NCBI GenBank assembly: GCA_029237695.1
Contig: CM055267.1
Span: forward strand, 5,912,036-5,976,035
DNA: 64,000 bases
Direction of reading: 5' to 3'
From: Conchocele bisecta
Lineage: Eukaryota > Mollusca > Bivalvia > Lucinida > Thyasiridae
A program made the position numbers and the translations under genes. Shown here in pieces: positions 32,891 to 45,320 of this stretch (positions are counted from its first letter, which is position 1; each line of letters starts with the position of its first letter). Under the pieces are notes generated by a model. The model searched no databases. It was not told the DNA's origin and worked only from the letters and a program-made list of their open reading frames with translations.

Positions 32891-34479
32891 ATATATACTG
32901 AGCAAAACTAGAAACGTCCCTCCATGTTTAAGGAAAGATTCATCAAAAACTAAAAGGGTTACTTTTAAAAATCAAAATGGAAAAACAAGTTCATTCATTT
33001 CTGTATCAAAGCCAATAAATTGCATTTGGATATCTTGTTAAATATTCGAGAGATAACCGGCCAAGGGCGGTAGGGGTCAAAATCAAAAATCACAAAACCT
33101 CAGAAATGTGTTACTTAATGTTTAGAGACGGAATTTCAATAAGTAATGTGGCAAATTCAGTAAATCTCGTTAGTACCGAGTGTGGCCACCATTTGCATGA
33201 ATGCATGCAATGATCCTACGCCGCATCGACGTGACGTAACACAATACCAGTGCGTTGGGCAAATTCCTCCATTCCCGTTGTAACGCCCGTGTAAGATCGC
33301 GAACATTGTCAATCTGATGGTTAGCTCGTGCTTTGCGGCCCAGCTCATCCCATATGTGCTCAATGGGATTGAGATCCGGGGAGACCGCGGGCCATGGCAT
33401 GACGTCGACGTTGTTTTGCTGTAAGTATTGAGTGGTGATCCTGGCTACGTGAGGGCGGGCGTTGTCGTGCATCAATGTCACACCAGGATCATGCTGACGG
33501 ATAAATGGTAAGGCATGTGCATTTAGCACATCTGCAACATAACGTTGTGCATTGATGTTGCCCTGTACAACAACCAAATCTGTCTTTCGGTTTCCCATGA
33601 TCCCACCCCAGACCATTACGCACCCTCCCCCAAACCTGTTCTTCTCAACAATGCAACAATCGGTGAATCTTTCATTTTTACGCCTGTATACCCGTAATCT
33701 TCCGTCAGCATGACTAACTGTGAACCGAGATTCATCGGTGAACAAAACTCGGTTCCAGTCAGCCCTTCTCCAGTTCAGATGACGTCGCGCCCATAACAGT
33801 CTGGCAGCACGGTGACGTTGGGTCATTATCTGACCAGTGTACGGGCGGCGTGCCCGGATTGGTTGGGCGTTACGACGTAACCGGTTGCGAATGGTCTGCC
33901 CTGAGACACGGTATCGCCTAGCAGTGACTGTGGCTGCCAATCGACGTTGACGTAAGTGCGTCAACGTAATGTAACGATCGGCCCTAGCCGTCGTTACACG
34001 AGGCCTACCAGGTCGCTGCCGGTCGTGAACAGCCCCAGTCTGCTGGTACCGGGCTGCAAGACGATCAATCGTCTTCCGACAGCAACCAAACCGAGGCGCG
34101 ACCGCCCTGGCGGCCATCCCACCCGCAAGCATCCCAATTGCCTGATTTCGCTCGTTTTCGGAAAGCCGTGGCATATCGAAAACAGTGAAAAATTAAAAAA
34201 GTTTTTTAATTTTCCGAATAGCCCCTATCGCATGAATGGTACGACATGAACTGAATCACCTTATCGATGACAAGTATAGCGTGCACGTGCAAAAAGTGGA
34301 AATCAACGTTCCGGTCACTGGCCGCTATGTAAACCGTGTGTATCGGCTAAACTCTACACGATCGTATTCTGAACATCGCCACGGTTTAAAATACATGTAC
34401 TTTGAACATGTGGTACATACATAGACAGAGCTACACCGGCTATAAAACAGGGACGTTTCTAGTTTTGTTGAGTATATAT
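32891..34479. mobile_element. Tc1/mariner transposon, apparently complete
   Basis: Terminal inverted repeats at 32891-32921 and 34449-34479 match at 29 of 31 positions (core caaaactagaaacgtccct). TA dinucleotides at both ends are consistent with TA target duplication, although the TATATA context blurs the exact edge. The 1.59 kb span encloses one uninterrupted transposase frame. Confidence 0.92.
33170..34174 (-). CDS. Tc1-like DD34E transposase, intact
   Basis: A 334-codon open frame encodes a cut-and-paste transposase, a normal length for Tc1-like enzymes (about 340). The N-terminal ~110 residues form the paired-like double helix-turn-helix DNA-binding region with the GRPR linker at residues 56-59. 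The catalytic triad is visible as D147 (FTDESRF), D237 (LMHDNARPH) and E272 (SPDLNPIEHIWDE). Exactly 34 residues separate the last two, the Tc1 DD34E signature; the GGGCVMVWGGI block is also present. There is no stop or frameshift. The start ATG at 34174 gives MPRLSENERN, a typical N-terminus. The gene lies inside matching inverted repeats, so the copy may be recent or active. Confidence 0.95.
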   Translation of the reverse strand: MPRLSENERNQAIGMLAGGMAARAVAPRFGCCRKTIDRLAARYQQTGAVHDRQRPGRPRVTTARADRYITLTHLRQRRLAATVTARRYRVSGQTIRNRLRRNAQPIRARRPYTGQIMTQRHRAARLLWARRHLNWRRADWNRVLFTDESRFTVSHADGRLRVYRRKNERFTDCCIVEKNRFGGGCVMVWGGIMGNRKTDLVVVQGNINAQRYVADVLNAHALPFIRQHDPGVTLMHDNARPHVARITTQYLQQNNVDVMPWPAVSPDLNPIEHIWDELGRKARANHQIDNVRDLTRALQREWRNLPNALVLCYVTSMRRRIIACIHANGGHTRY

Positions 34480-35880
34480 GGTATGTAGGTTTGTTATCAA
34501 ACGTGTGGTCCCATAAAACACACAAATGATACAGTGTATACCAGTCCCTCTCATAGAATCTGTATGTTTTATTTGTGCAGGAAAATGATTTAGAATTTAC
34601 TAAAAGTGTTAAAACTTATATAGTATTTTGCTGCTTACTATTTCAAAGCAAAGAGTATTTTGATGATATTATATAAATTATTGAAAATAGAAAGAAGTAA
34701 AATTGAATGAAACACCTTTCCATGTGTCGCACAATAAGTAAATGGGGCTTATTGAGTGTTTGATCAGTTTAACTCACAATCAGATAGCACATGACTATAG
34801 CATGATGCAGTTTACATCATTAATTAGAGCCACCATGAATGACCACCAAACTTAACAGTGTAGATCCTGATGAGGCTGCGCGGATGCACCAGCTGACCCG
34901 GGGATATGCATTTCGTAACGTGTCCAGTGTCCGTTAATTAATTAGAGTGTGTCATGTATATATAGTGAAACCTATATTGTGCTTCTGGACCTGAACAAGG
35001 TTCCTATCTCCGATGTATTTTGTAAGTACATGTAGTAACCAATATATAAGAATATGTGTTTGTAATAAGTCGGTATTTTATAAAAATGTGTAACTGTGTC
35101 ATGTCATTCCACAGATAACCCCGTCCCAGTTAAACTGCATTGCTGCAGATATAATATATGCTGACAGCTAATTAGAGAGCAGTGTTGAAATAGCCATACT
35201 GGTATGTGTTAGGATACATGAAATAAGGCTGCTAGCAAACTTGAATTCATGTAGTCATGTAAATTCCAGATCAGACTACACTGCACATATATGCTGTTTT
35301 GTGACTGTGCATACTAACCCGAGTATATGCTGTTTATAATTAGTATATACTGCATTTTCACAGCCACTGTATCAAGTTCTAGGCGAAATATTTCTCTTGC
35401 TGGTCTATTAAACCATGGTTTTGTTTCATTCACCTTGTTATGTGCATACCAACCACACATTTAATTTGATATTACTGTCCAAAATCAAAAGTTGTGAGGC
35501 TGGCACACTGTCTGATGTTGACCATACAGACAGTTTCGCTGTTAGCCGTTATCACTAAACACGTGGGAATTGTTTTACAATGTCGGGTCATGAACTCAGC
35601 TCTATGCATGAATTACATATGTAACAGCTACGGCTCCGCCCGGCAAGTTTGAATCAGTTGTCAGTTGAGTACATTGTATTACTTCAAACGCACATTTACA
35701 TTTGTTTTCTTAAATCCAATTTTTTCTAAACCTTTCAAAGTTATATTATCTATGTCTGTGTGAAATAGTGTACTTATTTGTTCAGTGGTATTTCTAAAAT
35801 ATCTGAAAATGTGTCCCTGAAGTGAAGCATGCATAAAATTATCAAAAAGCCTGCCCAGCGCCATCTGGTGGCTTTTATAT
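34480..35880. other. Unassigned sequence between the transposon and the repeat array
   Basis: AT-rich. One dispersed repeat (gatcctgatgaggctgcgcg, about 34864) is visible. No supported gene. Confidence 0.45.
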
Positions 35881-38689
35881 CCCAGTTGGGCCTTTAATTC
35901 CCCTTGGTTAAGGTTTTTAGTCAATCTTGGTTAAGGTTTTTTTTTCAAGCTTGTACATTGAATACTATTGTGCATCCACACACCATACTTCGACAACCTT
36001 TTCTCATAGGTATGTACATCAATAACCCCTGATCTATATTTGACCTTCACCTACATTTCCTCTTCAATTACTTACTTAATTCCTTTTGGTTAAGGTTTTT
36101 AGTCAACCTTCTATATGGAATACTACTGGCCCTACACCCACCATACTTGGACAACTTCATCTCCTAGTGATGTACATCAACAACCCCTGATCTATATTTG
36201 ACCTTGACCTACATTTCCTCTTGAATTACTTAATTCCCCTTGGTTAACGTTTTTAATCAAGCTTGTACATGGAATACTCCTGGCCCTACACCAACCATAC
36301 TTGGACAACTTCATCTCCTAGTGATGTACATCAACAACCCCTCACCTATATTTGATCTTGACCTACATTTAACATTGAATTACTTACTTAATTCCCCTTG
36401 GTTAAGGTTTTTACTCGACCTTGGTTAAGCTTTTTACTCAAGCTTGTACATGGAATACTATTGTGCATACAGACACCATAATTGGACAACCTTTTCTCAT
36501 AGTGATGTACATCAATAACCCCTGATCTATATTTGACCTTGACCTACATTTCCTCTTGAATTACTTACTTAATTCTCTTTGGTTAAGGTTTTTACTCAAG
36601 CTTGTAGATGGAATACTCATGGCCCTACACCAACCATACTTGGACAACTTCATCTCCTAGTGATGTACATCAACAACCACTGACCTATATTTGACATTGA
36701 CCTACATTTAACCTTAAATTACTTACTTGATTCCCCTTGGTTAAGGTTTTTACTCAACCTTGGTTAAGGTTATTAGTCAAGCTTGTAGATGGAATACTAT
36801 TGTGCATACATACACCATACTTGGATAACTTTTTCTCATAGGGATGTACATCAATAACCCCTGACCTTTATTTTACCTTCACCTACATTTAACCTTGAAT
36901 TACTTGGTTAATGTTTATAGTCAAGCTTGTATATGGAATACTTCTGGGCCTACATCAACCATACTTGGACAACTTCATCTCCTAGTGATGTACATCAATA
37001 ATCCCTGACCTATATTGACCTTGACCTACTTTTATCCTTGGATTACTTAGTTATCTCCCTTGGTTATGGTTTTTACTCAAGCTTGTATATGGAATACTCC
37101 TGGGCCTACAGCAACCATACTTGGAAAACCACGCACTTACGTCCAAGGTCAAGTTCACTGTTGAAGGTCAAAGGTCAAACCTATTGAAATTCCCTTCCGC
37201 TCTATATCTTCTACACCGATGCATGGATTATCAAATGGCTTGGCACAAATGTTTCTCATGATGAGAAGGTGTGTCGCGATCAATAACCACGCACCTACGT
37301 CCAAGGTCAAGGTCACAGTTGAAGGTCAAAGGTCAAACCTATTGAAATTCCCTTCCGCTCTATATCTTCTACACCGATGCATGGATTATCAAATTGCTAA
37401 CCACGCACCTACGTACAAGGTCACAGTTGAAGGTCAAAGGTCAAACCTATTGAAATTCCCTTCCGCTCTATATCTTCTACACCAATGCATGGATTATCAA
37501 ATGGCTTGGCACAAATGTTTCTCATGATGAGAAGGTGTGTCGCAATCAATAACCACGCACCTACGTCCAAGGTCAAGGTCACAGTTGAAGGTCAAAGGTC
37601 AAACCTATTGAAATTCCCTTCCCTTCCGCTCTATATCTTCTACACCGATGCATGGATTATCAAATGCCTTGGCACAAATGTTTCTCAGGATGAGAAGGTG
37701 TGTCGCGATCAATAACCACGCACCTACATCCAAGGTCAAGGTCACAGTTGAAGGTCAAAGGTCATAAATATTTAAATTCCCAAATGGCTTGGCACAAATG
37801 TTTCTCACGATGAGAAGGTGTGTCGCGATCAATAACCAACGCACCTACGTCCGAGGTCAAGGTCACTGTTGAAGGTCAAAGGTCAAACCTATTGAAATTC
37901 CCTTCCGCTCTATGTCTTCTACACCGATGCATGGATTATCAAATGGCTTAGCACAAATGTTTCTCATGATGAGAAGGTGTGTCGCGATCAATAACCACGC
38001 ACCTACGTCCAAGGTCACGGTCACAGTTGAAGGTCAAAGGTCAAACCTATTGAAATTCCCTTCTGCTCTATATTCTACACTGATGCATGGATTATCAAAT
38101 TGCTAACCACGCACCTACGTCCAAGGTCACAGTTGAAGGTCAAAGGGTCAAACCTATTGAAAATTCCCTTTCCGCTCTAATATCTTCTACAACCGATGCA
38201 TTGATTATACAAATGGCTTGGCACAAATGTTTCTCATGATGAGAATGTGTGTCGCGATCAAAATAACCAACGCACCTACTGTCCAAGGTCACACGGTCAC
38301 AGTTGAAGGTCAACAGGTTCAAACCTATTGAAATTCCCATTCTGCTCTAATATCTTCTACACTGATGCCATGGATTATCGAAATTGCTAACCCGCGCGCC
38401 TACGTCCAAGGTCACAGTTGAAGGTCAAAGGTCAAACCTATTGAAATTCCCTTCCGCTCTATATCTTCTACACCGATGCATTGATTATCAAATGGCTTGG
38501 CACAAATGTTTCTCATGATGAGAAGGTGTGTCGCAATCAATAACCACGCATCTACGTCCAAGGTCAAGGTCACAGTTGAAGTCAAAGGTCAAACCTATTG
38601 AAATTACCCTTCCTTATATCTTCTACACCGATGCATGGATTATCACACTATGCCCAGGGTCAAGGTCACAGACTTGATGCGTTTGAAAC

Positions 38690-38795
38690 CTTAACGCTCG
38701 GCTAAATGGCTTATAATCAAAAATGCCTCGTTTTCTTTGGCTGCCAGTGGGGGTATTCGTGTGCCGACAGGCCACATTTCTAGTTTCCCTTGGTT
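38690..38795 (-). mobile_element. Solo 5' end of a pearl-like element
   Basis: The stretch catttctagt reading leftward (actagaaatgtggcctgtcg, cacacgaatacccccac, tggcagccaaagaaaacgag) matches the 5' end of the nested element at 15284. Here only the 5' end and part of one unit are seen. Confidence 0.65.
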
Positions 38796-38919
38796 AATGT
38801 TTTTAGTCGACCTTGGTTAAGGTTTTTATGCAGGCCGCAGCCACCTTCTTTGTCAAGCTATGTGTACATCGACAACCCTCATAGTCGAGCTATGCTGTTC
38901 TCCTACAGCTCTTGTTAAT

Positions 38920-41080
38920 ATATTCAAACAAATACTTGGGAAACATTCAAATATGTAATGAACGCCAGTCGTGTTACACAAAATGGTGGTGTAGTATAAC
39001 TAAACGTATTTCCTTGCAATACCTTTTACTACATGTATGTTTTAACTAACCGTTTGCATGTCTGCTGACAAATTGCTTGCCACATTTAACTGGGTCTAGC
39101 AAGTGTAGAGTGCGGTCGTGAGCAGGGGTCGACAATCACAGTGTCCTGGGATCCCTGTTTTGTAGAAGGAATCCCTGAACTTTCTAGAAGATCCAATTCA
39201 ACATAATGTAAAAATTGTGATGTCCACGTTGCGGAATCCCTGGGCCAAAAAGTGAGTGTGAAACCCTGCGTGAGAGGTGACATGCAGTAATCTGTCTTTG
39301 AGATGAAGCCCTATTATCCATATTTGTGGTAAGATAATTTTCATAGACTGTTATATTGTAAATATAGTTTTAGTGATGTGTAAATGGTCAGATAATGTAA
39401 TGTATATGTCTATTGCTAGTTTGACATATTTAAAGCGGGTTGTGTGTCCTGATACTGGTTGCTTGATCCAAGGAAACGATTGCTTGTGGCACCCGTTTCT
39501 TGGTTTGAGTCCCGATTCGTGAGATACATGGCTCTAAACATGTTGCACGGCATATTGTAATGTAATATGTCGTAATCGATTATAATGTGTAAATATGAGA
39601 AGTACCGTGCCGTGCTCAACTTCATAAACCCATATTATGTAAGGTGTTAATTGACTGACTCATAGCTGTTATTCAGCAGTAATGACTGATAGTCTTGGTA
39701 GCGGACATTACTGGTCCGGTAATCCAATAGTTGATCTGTTATGATGTATCAGTGTTGCTAAATGGTTAACTGTATACTATATTTTTTAGTCATGAACAGA
39801 CCTCCCGAACATTTGTATTTATTGCATTCCATCTACGACTACTCAATAGGAGTTCCACCAATTGATATGGAATTTTACGAACCCAGCAGTGGGACCTGAA
39901 GCCAGCGATTATTTGCTTCTTTCCAACTCCAATGAGTAGGGGGAGATAACACGGGACGAGAAGATCGCCCTGTTACATATATGCCTTATTAATTACAACA
40001 TAGGACACTATTTATATGTTATATCAACAATTATGGTTAAAACACATTATTATTTTGTACCTTAAAATGTATATTTGCAAGTACTTAATTTGTTATAACT
40101 CTCTAAGTTAATGCAATGTAATTGAGGTATGTACTCAGAGACCAACTAGTCTTTGGGCCACCAATAACCCCCCTCCCCCCCCCTACCCTCCCCTCCCCCC
40201 CCCTGTGGTACATAACGCCACTATGATTTTCAAATTCAGTAGTCAATTGTCTGTCATTCCAGAAGGTCTGCCATTAAAAATCCGCTGGATGAACAAATGG
40301 CGGCCATTTTCCAAGATGGCCGTCAAAAACAATTGTTTTGGTTTACAGGACTAGCTTTATCGCCTGTTAACTGGTATTAGGACCGATTTAAATTTTCTAA
40401 ATCATTCTTATCTACTCCCTAATTGAATATAAAACAGTGTGTGATACATTCAAAATCAATTTATTTTAGCAAATGGCCGCCATTTTCAAAATGGCCGCCA
40501 AAAAGTGTGTTTTTGCGAAAAGTTTGCACTGTAACTGCTGTTAAGTGTTATTGGAACCGCTATTAACATTGTAACTTATACCTTGTAATGCATATCAATA
40601 TGCATATCAATTATGTAATACATATTGACTTGACAGCATGATATAAATGGTGGAAATTTTCAAATGGCCACCAAAAAGGGGCGTTTTTTCAACAATTTTC
40701 TATGTTAACAATTTTCCATGTTGATGATATGTGGCATTTGAACCACTTTTTACACCGCAAATTAATGCCATGTGATGGATATCAATATACATGACAATTG
40801 CGTAATATAATGTGTGTTTTGTTACGCAGGGTTGGTTTTCCTATTTGGCCATGACTAATCTTATTGACATATGCGACCTATGGATGTCTTGACTTACACA
40901 TGTATTGAAATGTAGTCTGTTCTGGATCTAAGAATTCAATATAGAAATGACACTTCATAATATAAATTGAATAGCGAACAGCATGTGCTATTATCATACT
41001 GTCACATCTGGCGTTACGCTGGTCTCAAATGTATTTCGGTACATTTTGTCAGTCAACGTCACAAATTAGCTGCCAGGTGC
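38920..41080. other. Mostly unassigned; C-rich tract and ATGGCGGC repeats
   Basis: A C-rich tract at 40168-40203 could form G-quadruplex or i-motif structures. Three diverged ~170-bp units at about 40280-40700 each carry aaatggcggccatttt-like palindromes (YY1-like ATGGCGGC). No coding sequence is supported; short frames are unrecognised. Confidence 0.5.
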
Positions 41081-41084
41081 AGAC

Positions 41085-42644
41085 TGAAGTCTGTTTGTAG
41101 AAAGATCTGCCAGCTTCCATGCGCCAATAAAGCAACAAAAACTCAAGCCATTTGCAACGCTTGCAAAATCGGTGACACTTACGAGTCCACATCGAATGTC
41201 AAAGGAACTAGTAGCAGAACGGAATGTATTTGGACAGCTCGTTTTTCATTGCACTCAGGAACAACATTGACATGGCTAAGGTCTTCAGTTACCCGTTAGG
41301 TCCAGTTCCATGGTCGCTTGCAACAGCTAATGGATCACCGGCAAGGACTGACAAAGCGAAATTGATGCACCCACTGGAAGGGCAGACGCATATGGTTTAC
41401 AGACCTCCACTATAACAGGTGAGCTACATCATTGACGGAAATGCAATTCTACATATGCAAACTGCTTTGCCCAACACATTTGCAGATCTGCGGAGAGTCT
41501 ATATCACCAAATGCCGAAAGCAGAACGCGTGGATTTTGTAACAAACACGTACCATCCTCTGTCGATTAAAATCAATGAACGACAACGAAGAGGTACCACA
41601 AATACCTACTTGATCAGGGACCGCTGACAAAATGTTCTACGTGACTGGAAGCAGTTCCTCTCGAACGATGTCAACAGGACACAATTATGAAAACTCCTAC
41701 TTAATGAATGGATGCAAGATAAATACACACACAAGGTGAAGGGAAGAACAATTGTGTTTGTGTGTGAAACCAAATGCGTCAAATTACTAGTATGTATGGC
41801 ATATCAACACACACTGACGAAATAGAAGAACTGAATTCGTCACAAGAGGAAGCAGACACACGACTGGTATTGCATTGTTTGCACCATGCATCGCATTTAT
41901 CGGAGAACTATACAATTGTTGTCAGATCTCCAGATACCGACGTGTTTGTACTTGACACTGGTGTCGGCAACAAACGACGACTGCTTGACATACACGGTAT
42001 CATTGCTGAGGTTGGTACGCAGCTGTGTTTGGCATTGCCAGCACTTCATGCATTCACCGGCTGTGACAGCACGAGTGCTTTCGTTCGTCGTGGAAAGGTG
42101 ACACCGTTAAAACTACTTCAGAAGCACCCAGAATTCACTAATACATTCATGCAGTTGGGTTTGTCCCCTTCTGTAGAACCACAACTCTTCGAAGACCTTG
42201 AACACTTTGTGTGTCTGATGTACAGGAGTACTAGTACTAGTATTACAGACATAAACAAACTGCGCATGAGCTATTCCTGCAAAAGTTCAGTCCCAAGTCA
42301 GGAGAGCTGCTGTCAAGTTACAATGGCGCTGATCTTAGCATTCTGCCACCATGCAGGTCATCGTTGAGAATGTATATAATGAGAGCTAATCACCAAACCC
42401 TCATTTGGTGCAGCACTGACCAATCGAATGCATGCATACCGCCACCAAATGGCCGTGGGTGGGAGGTCATAAACGGAACACTAGAGTGCAAATGGACAGA
42501 GGGGGATTACCTGCCAACTGAAATGATAGATTTACTGTAGAAGAAGAGGAAGAAGTGGATACGGTGGATGTTGATGAAACAAATGCCCATGAGCCTGACA
42601 GCTTACTAGATAGCATGTTTGATGCGGATGAAGCATATGACTAG
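41085..42644 (+). pseudogene. Decayed multicopy invertebrate protein with PIN/FEN1-like nuclease signature
   Basis: Pieces in different frames line up as one protein: LKPFATLAK and ELVAERNVFGQLV (about 41130-41260), then MAKVFSYPLGPVPWSLATA and KTDKAKL-like (41270-41400). Next come SYIIDGNAILHMQTALP (41424), VDFVTNTYHPLSIKINERQR (about 41530) and KGRTIVFVCETK (41745). The longest frame, 41774-42367, has SSQEEADTRLVLHCLHHA, VVRSPDTDVFVL and ALHAFTGCDSTSAFVRRGK. The end carries MYIMRANHQTLIW and an acidic tail stopping at 42644. The E-E-A-D, S-P-D-T-D and GCD blocks resemble metal-binding and helix motifs of PIN/FEN1 nucleases. Several stops and frameshifts make it non-functional. Such genes are multicopy and possibly transposon-borne in invertebrates; that is from general knowledge. 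Confidence 0.7.
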
Positions 42645-42729
42645 GTTGCTTCTCTTAAGCCGTATTCACTAGATATGTATCTACGATTTGTAACAGCATG
42701 TTAGGATAATACCTGAGCGCTGTTGATGT

Positions 42730-43089
42730 CAGAAAATATCGAAGAGTTTCGTACCTGATGCCATGGGTATTGACTCCGCCACAGGTGCGATGCTTCCGAA
42801 CCTGATTGAAAATGAATTACTTTGTTGTAACCAACCATACGTGAATCAAGAACAACGAATGCACCGGACACATTATGTAACTGTATGTATGTCTATATAT
42901 GCTGATATGAATATGCTGATATGACTGATATTGTGTACCATATTTTATTTCAGCTGTTATTGTAAATATCGAAATATGTCTTACCTGGTATCGAGGCTTT
43001 CAATCCTGAGTGAAAATTAATTACCTTGTTGTATAATCATGCAAAAATCAAGAACAATGAAAGGCCTGGACACGTTATGTAACTGTGTG

Positions 43090-43161
<72 letters not shown>

Positions 43162-43570
43162 TACGTGCGTACGTGCGTACGTACGTATGTGTCTGATACT
43201 ATGTATATGTTAATGATTTCATGAACCATATTTGATGTGACGATGCAAATAATGAATAGTTTCTTACCTGATGTTGTGGGGATTGTCACCGCCACAGGCG
43301 CGATGCTTCAAACTTTGATTCAAAATTATTTACCATGTTGTATAATCATGCACAAATCAAGAACAATGAAAGCCCTGGACACATTATGTAACTGTATGTA
43401 TGTCTATATATATGTGATGCTATGTATATGTTAATGATTTCATGAACCATATTTGATGTGATGATGCAAATAATGAATAGTTTCTTACCTGATGTTGTGG
43501 GGATTGTCTCCGCCACAGGCGCGATGTTTCAAACCTTGATTGAAAATTAATTACCTTGTATAAGCATACG
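42730..43570. repeat. ~230-280 bp tandem repeat, four units
   Basis: Units start near 42745, 42980, 43262 and 43485, with cttacctgatgttgtgggga, ttgtcaccgccacaggcgcg and catgcaaaaatcaagaacaa. The second unit is lengthened by the microsatellite at 43087-43190. Confidence 0.85.
43087..43190. repeat. (GTGC)n / (GTAC)n microsatellite
   Basis: About 100 bp of gtgc tetranucleotide grading into gtac/gtat at the right. The neighbouring units have only gtatgtatgt at the same place, so the tract expanded from that seed. Alternating purine-pyrimidine sequence may adopt Z-DNA. Confidence 0.95.
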
Positions 43571-45046
43571 CAAATCAGTATACGCATGTCTATAACTGTT
43601 GTTGTGCATTATATCGACGCTCACATTTAACAGTTCTATTTCACAATATAGCATTGATCTTGTTGTAAATATCTAATCATTTCTTGCCCGATGATGTGGG
43701 GAAATTCTCTTTTTTTCTTCACACTTGCTGCTATACATACTTCACTCCATGCACTTTCATCATGACAACTCACCATAGTTTTGTGTATGCAATGATGCCA
43801 GTGTCATGTTGAAGTAGTTGACTATTCATATGTACCAGTTAAAAGTAAATGTAAGTGGAGACAGCTAATGAAACTCAATATGTGTAAAATGTACATTGTA
43901 GATTTAGTGGGTGGGGTAACGGTTTCAAATTCAGTTGTGGTTAACTTAGTATCATGTGCAGTAAGCATAAGAAAAACAGGAACTATAGTTTGCACATGTT
44001 TCATGAGCACATGCATGTATATTTTCCATAGTTACAATTTATAAATACCGTATGGGAAGAGATGTGTGGCAATACATGTGTTACCATTGAAATGGAGTGG
44101 GTGGGGTAATTAAATATGCAAAATATTTGCTTAAAAGGACCGGATGGTCCTAAATTCTACTTGAATGCAAAGTATTGCTATAAACATCTCTCAAAACCTG
44201 CAAAACAACAGCAGTTTCCGTGTTTAACAATATAATTTTGTCACATTTTTACAAAAAGTGTGATATTTTAATATGGCAAAAAGTTGCTGGGTGGTATACT
44301 TCAAAATGGTGCCATACATTCATCCAGCGGGTTACAGAGCGCAGACAAGTTGCATTAAACTCGTAATTGATTGTAGTTATCAGAAAAATATGTCTGCTTA
44401 TGTACCACAGGGGGGGGGAGGGTTTTCATATTTGGCCCATGGCCTAAACACTAAATGGTGCAAACCCGCCAAGGGGTATGCAAAAAATATTGCAAATGTT
44501 TTGAGGTCACAGACATAGTTTGCTTGAAAATCCTGGTCCATTATTTCCCAATTCCACTTGAGAAACATGTTGGGTTTTTTAACTCCAGTTTTCAGCGTAT
44601 TTGTAGCATTTAGAAGAAAACACTGAACGGTTTGGTCACATTATGCAGGGATATGGAACTTCTTGTTTTATAGGAAAACTTGGTGTGACGCATGCACGTC
44701 TCGCTAGCTTACACATTGAATACCAGCAACTGTATTCATGCCATTTCGAAAACGTCTAAAATGCAATATTAATGTTATATTGATATTGAGGATATGGGTC
44801 ATTGATTATCTCCATTTGGACTTTCTGTTTTGAAATTGTGCCTTGTTTACTTATAATCAAAGCGATTTGTGGGACATCATCAGTTGACCTTCACATAAGC
44901 TGAAACACTTATCATACTTTTACTATGCGATGGGGACATATTTCTTTGCTCTTGATGTTCCGTCTGTTCAGCTGTTTGGTTCAACACTACTCAAGCCTCA
45001 AATAGTACAGGCCTATTATATACCGTGTTGGTACTCTAGAACAATC
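43571..45046. other. No gene recognised
   Basis: AT-rich stretch. Two short repeats of agtgggtggggtaa (about 43905 and 44096) and a G9 run at 44411 are the only features seen. Confidence 0.45.
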
Positions 45047-45051
45047 CACAA

Positions 45052-45184
45052 ATAAAGGATACCAGGCTAGTGTCTTTTAATATCAAGTTTGTCCGGCAAG
45101 GCTAGGAAATGAGCCGAGGAATTCCTACCTTCCGAGCCGAGCCTGAAACTTGATATCAAAAGACACTAGCCTGGTTTTCTATTT
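45052..45184. mobile_element. Foldback element, 30-bp arms
   Basis: Arms 45061-45090 (accaggctagtgtcttttaa...) and 45146-45175 pair at 29 of 30 positions. The inner part also pairs partly (tcggctc words), and the outer bases ataaagga / tctatttat weakly extend it. It is a small palindromic MITE or cruciform. Confidence 0.85.
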
Positions 45185-45246
45185 ATGAGGTAACGTTTTT
45201 ATGGAATGAGCCATGATGACGTTGTTTTCATTTAAAAGAACGCAGA

Positions 45247-45320
45247 CCTGGGGGCCGTTTCACTAAACTTTGTACGACTAAAATGTTCGTAAGTGGAAAA
45301 TTATGATAGTCTGTTTGTGT
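45247..45320 (+). mobile_element. Half copy of the GTTTCACTAAAC foldback MITE
   Basis: cctgggggccgtttcactaa to gatagtctg matches the left half of the element at 61049-61254. The right half is absent. Confidence 0.8.

Larger units (their letters stand above)
32268..38918 (-). mobile_element. Composite Helentron-like block, minus strand, interrupted by other elements
   Basis: The right boundary read leftward begins aacaagagctgtaggagaac with a hairpin (about 38918). The left boundary is hairpin agctcgactattcgaagaat / aagtagagct (32274-32303) with flanking T-run. Between them are ~185-bp units (32342-32670; 35890-37120: ttggttaaggtttttagtca, ccatacttggacaacttcat) and shorter units with aaggtcaaggtcacagttga (37125-38660). 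The unlike middle (32670-35880) holds the Tc1/mariner element. Whether the two outer parts are one element or two is inferred from matching boundary words (tagctcgactat / atagtcgagcta). Confidence 0.5.

Noticed and set aside
39440..39540. Possible tRNA gene (ggtttgagtcccgat resembles a B box)
   Set aside because: No acceptor-stem pairing or matching A box and anticodon arm could be found around it.
43017..43295. Frame with THARTHAR repeats
   Set aside because: Translation of the GTGC microsatellite.
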